7,321 bases of DNA. It comes from JAWXCF01 sp034440515. GTDB taxonomy: Bacteria > Bacteroidota > Bacteroidia > CAILMK01. The stretch is from NCBI GenBank assembly GCA_034440515.1, contig JAWXCF010000032.1:1-7321 (forward strand). The letters run 5' to 3'. The notes under the pieces were generated by a model. The model worked only from the letters and a program-made list of their open reading frames with translations. It was not told where the DNA came from and made no database searches. Shown in pieces: positions 6,770 through 7,321 of the stretch. Numbering within the stretch: the first letter of the stretch is position 1; each line of letters opens with the position of its first letter. The translations under genes were made by a program, and so were the position numbers.

Positions 6770-6968
6770 CTAAATAATTTTTAATTTAAATGCGGCTAAT
6801 TCATTGGTTAACAGTTAACTAAGGTTAACTACTCGCTGTAGGGAAGATCTTAATGGGCTCATATCAATAAAATAAACTTTAGTTCTAGCTTTAAGATCAG
6901 GATGAGCACCTAAAAACTCGTAGTATCCGGTTTTATGATACCCCATAAACTAAGACCACGCTACTTCT
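6770..6968 (-). pseudogene. Decayed protein-coding remnant, C-terminal part of an unrecognised gene
   Basis: Reading leftward from ATG 6944-6946, 43 codons are open to a TAA at 6815-6817, with a plausible protein sequence (GYYEFLGAHPDLKARTKVYF, then IDMSPLRSSLQRVVNLS). The same frame continues past the TAA as LLTNELAAFKLKII to TAG at 6770-6772; a CAA-to-TAA change would explain the internal stop. Upstream, the frame is closed by TAG at 6950-6952. Dropping one G from the GGGG run at 6941-6944 joins it to another open frame reading RSSVVLVYG, which suggests a 1-nt frameshift. That frame runs into the palindrome at 6968-7007 and stops at 7014-7016. I do not recognise the family. A 43-residue intact peptide gene is the alternative, but the continuity beyond both stops favours decay. 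It is tail-to-tail with the peroxiredoxin gene, with 9 bp between stop codons. Confidence 0.5.
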
Positions 6969-7007
6969 TTTATTCTTCGCAGGATTAAAATCCTGCGAAG
7001 AATAAAA
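6968..7007 (+). repeat. Long perfect palindrome (19-bp arms), possible REP-like element and plus-strand terminator
   Basis: Arms 6968-6986 and 6989-7007 are exact reverse complements separated by two A. The core is TTCTTCGCAGGAT and its complement, flanked by AT pairs. On the plus strand it is followed by ATATTTTT (T-run 7011-7015), so it could end transcription from the peroxiredoxin gene 207 bp upstream; on the minus strand no T-run follows. A stem this long and exact is more than a terminator needs and resembles dispersed palindromic (REP-like) elements. It sits exactly between two truncated pseudogenes facing opposite ways, which fits an insertion or recombination point. Copy number elsewhere in the genome cannot be seen from here. 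Confidence 0.6.
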
Positions 7008-7027
7008 ATATTTTTACAAAATTTAAA

Positions 7028-7047
7028 TACTACAATTTGTTGTAGTA
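7028..7047. repeat. Small perfect hairpin, 8-bp arms with TTTG loop
   Basis: TACTACAA (7028-7035) pairs with TTGTAGTA (7040-7047) around TTTG. It lies 21 bp right of the large palindrome and upstream of the glycosyltransferase remnant. No T-run follows on either strand, so it is not a normal terminator. Function unknown. It may be the end of the same mobile or repeated unit as the large palindrome. Confidence 0.35.
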
Positions 7048-7111
7048 ATATTAAGGATTATCTGCTTTTAAAAGAAAGTTTAAACAATAGTTATAATTAC
7101 GACGATACTAA

Positions 7112-7321
7112 AAACTAAAAGGGTATAAAGAGGATATGAAATAATACATTAAAGGCAAATTAGAAATGATTTATTAGCAGTGAATGGATATGATAAACAA
7201 TTTACTGGAGGATAATGATATCGCCAATAGACTTTATGATAATGGGACTAAAATTAGAGTCTCAAAAAATGCTGCAACATAATACCATTTGCATCATATT
7301 AAAATGAAAACACTACATTCC
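7112..7321 (+). pseudogene. Decayed family-2 glycosyltransferase, C-terminal fragment (runs past the window end)
   Basis: Two frames together read as the C-terminal conserved region of family-2 glycosyltransferases (the galactosyltransferase C-terminal, Glyco_transf_7C type). At 7156-7212 one frame gives RNDLLAVNGYDKQFTGG and then TAA. The next frame continues from 7211 with DNDIANRLYDNGTKIRVSKN and AAT, meets TAA at 7280-7282, and resumes in frame as YHLHH. Intact relatives read NGYDE-FTGWGGEDNDLANRLYxxG...YHLYHKE. The frame change at 7210 is what an 11-nt loss from the WGGE codons would leave. The stop at 7280 could come from CAA to TAA. Before 7156 a weaker stretch (KLKGYKEDMK, stop, YIKG) fits the segment preceding the missing GCNM-F motif, implying another small deletion. 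The N-terminal catalytic domain (about 200 residues) is absent: only about 100 bp separate this from the palindrome at 6968-7007. It cannot encode a working enzyme. Family assignment is from motif memory, without a search. Confidence 0.7.

Noticed and set aside
6807..6829. Three GTTAAC hexamers within 23 bp (6807, 6814, 6824), looking like a regulator site cluster.
   Set aside because: They fall inside the minus-strand coding remnant, where the codons account for the sequence, and the spacing (7 and 10 bp) is irregular.
7017..7118. Plus-strand open frame reading KDYLLLKESLNN, followed by SYNYDDTKN and a stop.
   Set aside because: No start codon in a sensible place, low-complexity composition, and it crosses the small hairpin. 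It may be further debris of the glycosyltransferase gene, but I cannot support that.

Overview
The window looks like chromosomal DNA of an AT-rich member of the Bacteroidota. Three things point there: a secreted protein ending in a type IX secretion (T9SS, 'type A') sorting domain, an IspG of the long insert-containing form typical of Bacteroidota, Chlamydiae and plants, and several start regions that lack a Shine-Dalgarno but carry matches to the Bacteroidota -7 promoter box TAnnTTTG. I cannot place it below phylum level with confidence; a Chitinophaga/Sphingobacteria-like lineage is a guess.

Layout. The left edge (1-29) is a hairpin plus T-run, a terminator facing right. Three minus-strand genes follow, reading right to left: blc (lipocalin, 3701-4252), ispG (isoprenoid biosynthesis, 1501-3486) and a T9SS-exported protein of unknown function (49-1362). 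They are spaced by 138-214 bp and need not be one operon; ispG seems to have its own promoter. From a 130-bp divergent region two plus-strand genes read rightward: hutU (urocanate hydratase, 4383-6071) and, 89 bp on, a secreted peroxiredoxin-like protein (6161-6760). These are ordinary metabolic or envelope genes with no evident shared pathway: terpenoid precursor synthesis, histidine breakdown, lipid or envelope maintenance, and peroxide/thiol chemistry.

The last 560 bp (6761-7321) hold no intact gene, but they are not empty. They contain (i) a minus-strand coding remnant, 6770-6968, tail-to-tail with the peroxiredoxin gene and broken by an in-frame stop and an apparent 1-nt frameshift; (ii) a perfect 19-bp-arm palindrome at 6968-7007; (iii) a smaller perfect hairpin at 7028-7047; and (iv) a plus-strand remnant, 7112-7321 and beyond, of the C-terminal part of a family-2 glycosyltransferase, recognisable by NGYD...FTG...DNDxANRLYxxG...YHLHH motifs now spread over two frames and an internal stop. 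Both remnants lose their 5' parts close to the palindrome, so this is a gene-decay or rearrangement junction.

I did not find a convincing new multi-gene system. The most informative observations are the two unannotated pseudogenes flanking the palindrome, and promoter-based corrections of the ispG and peroxiredoxin starts.
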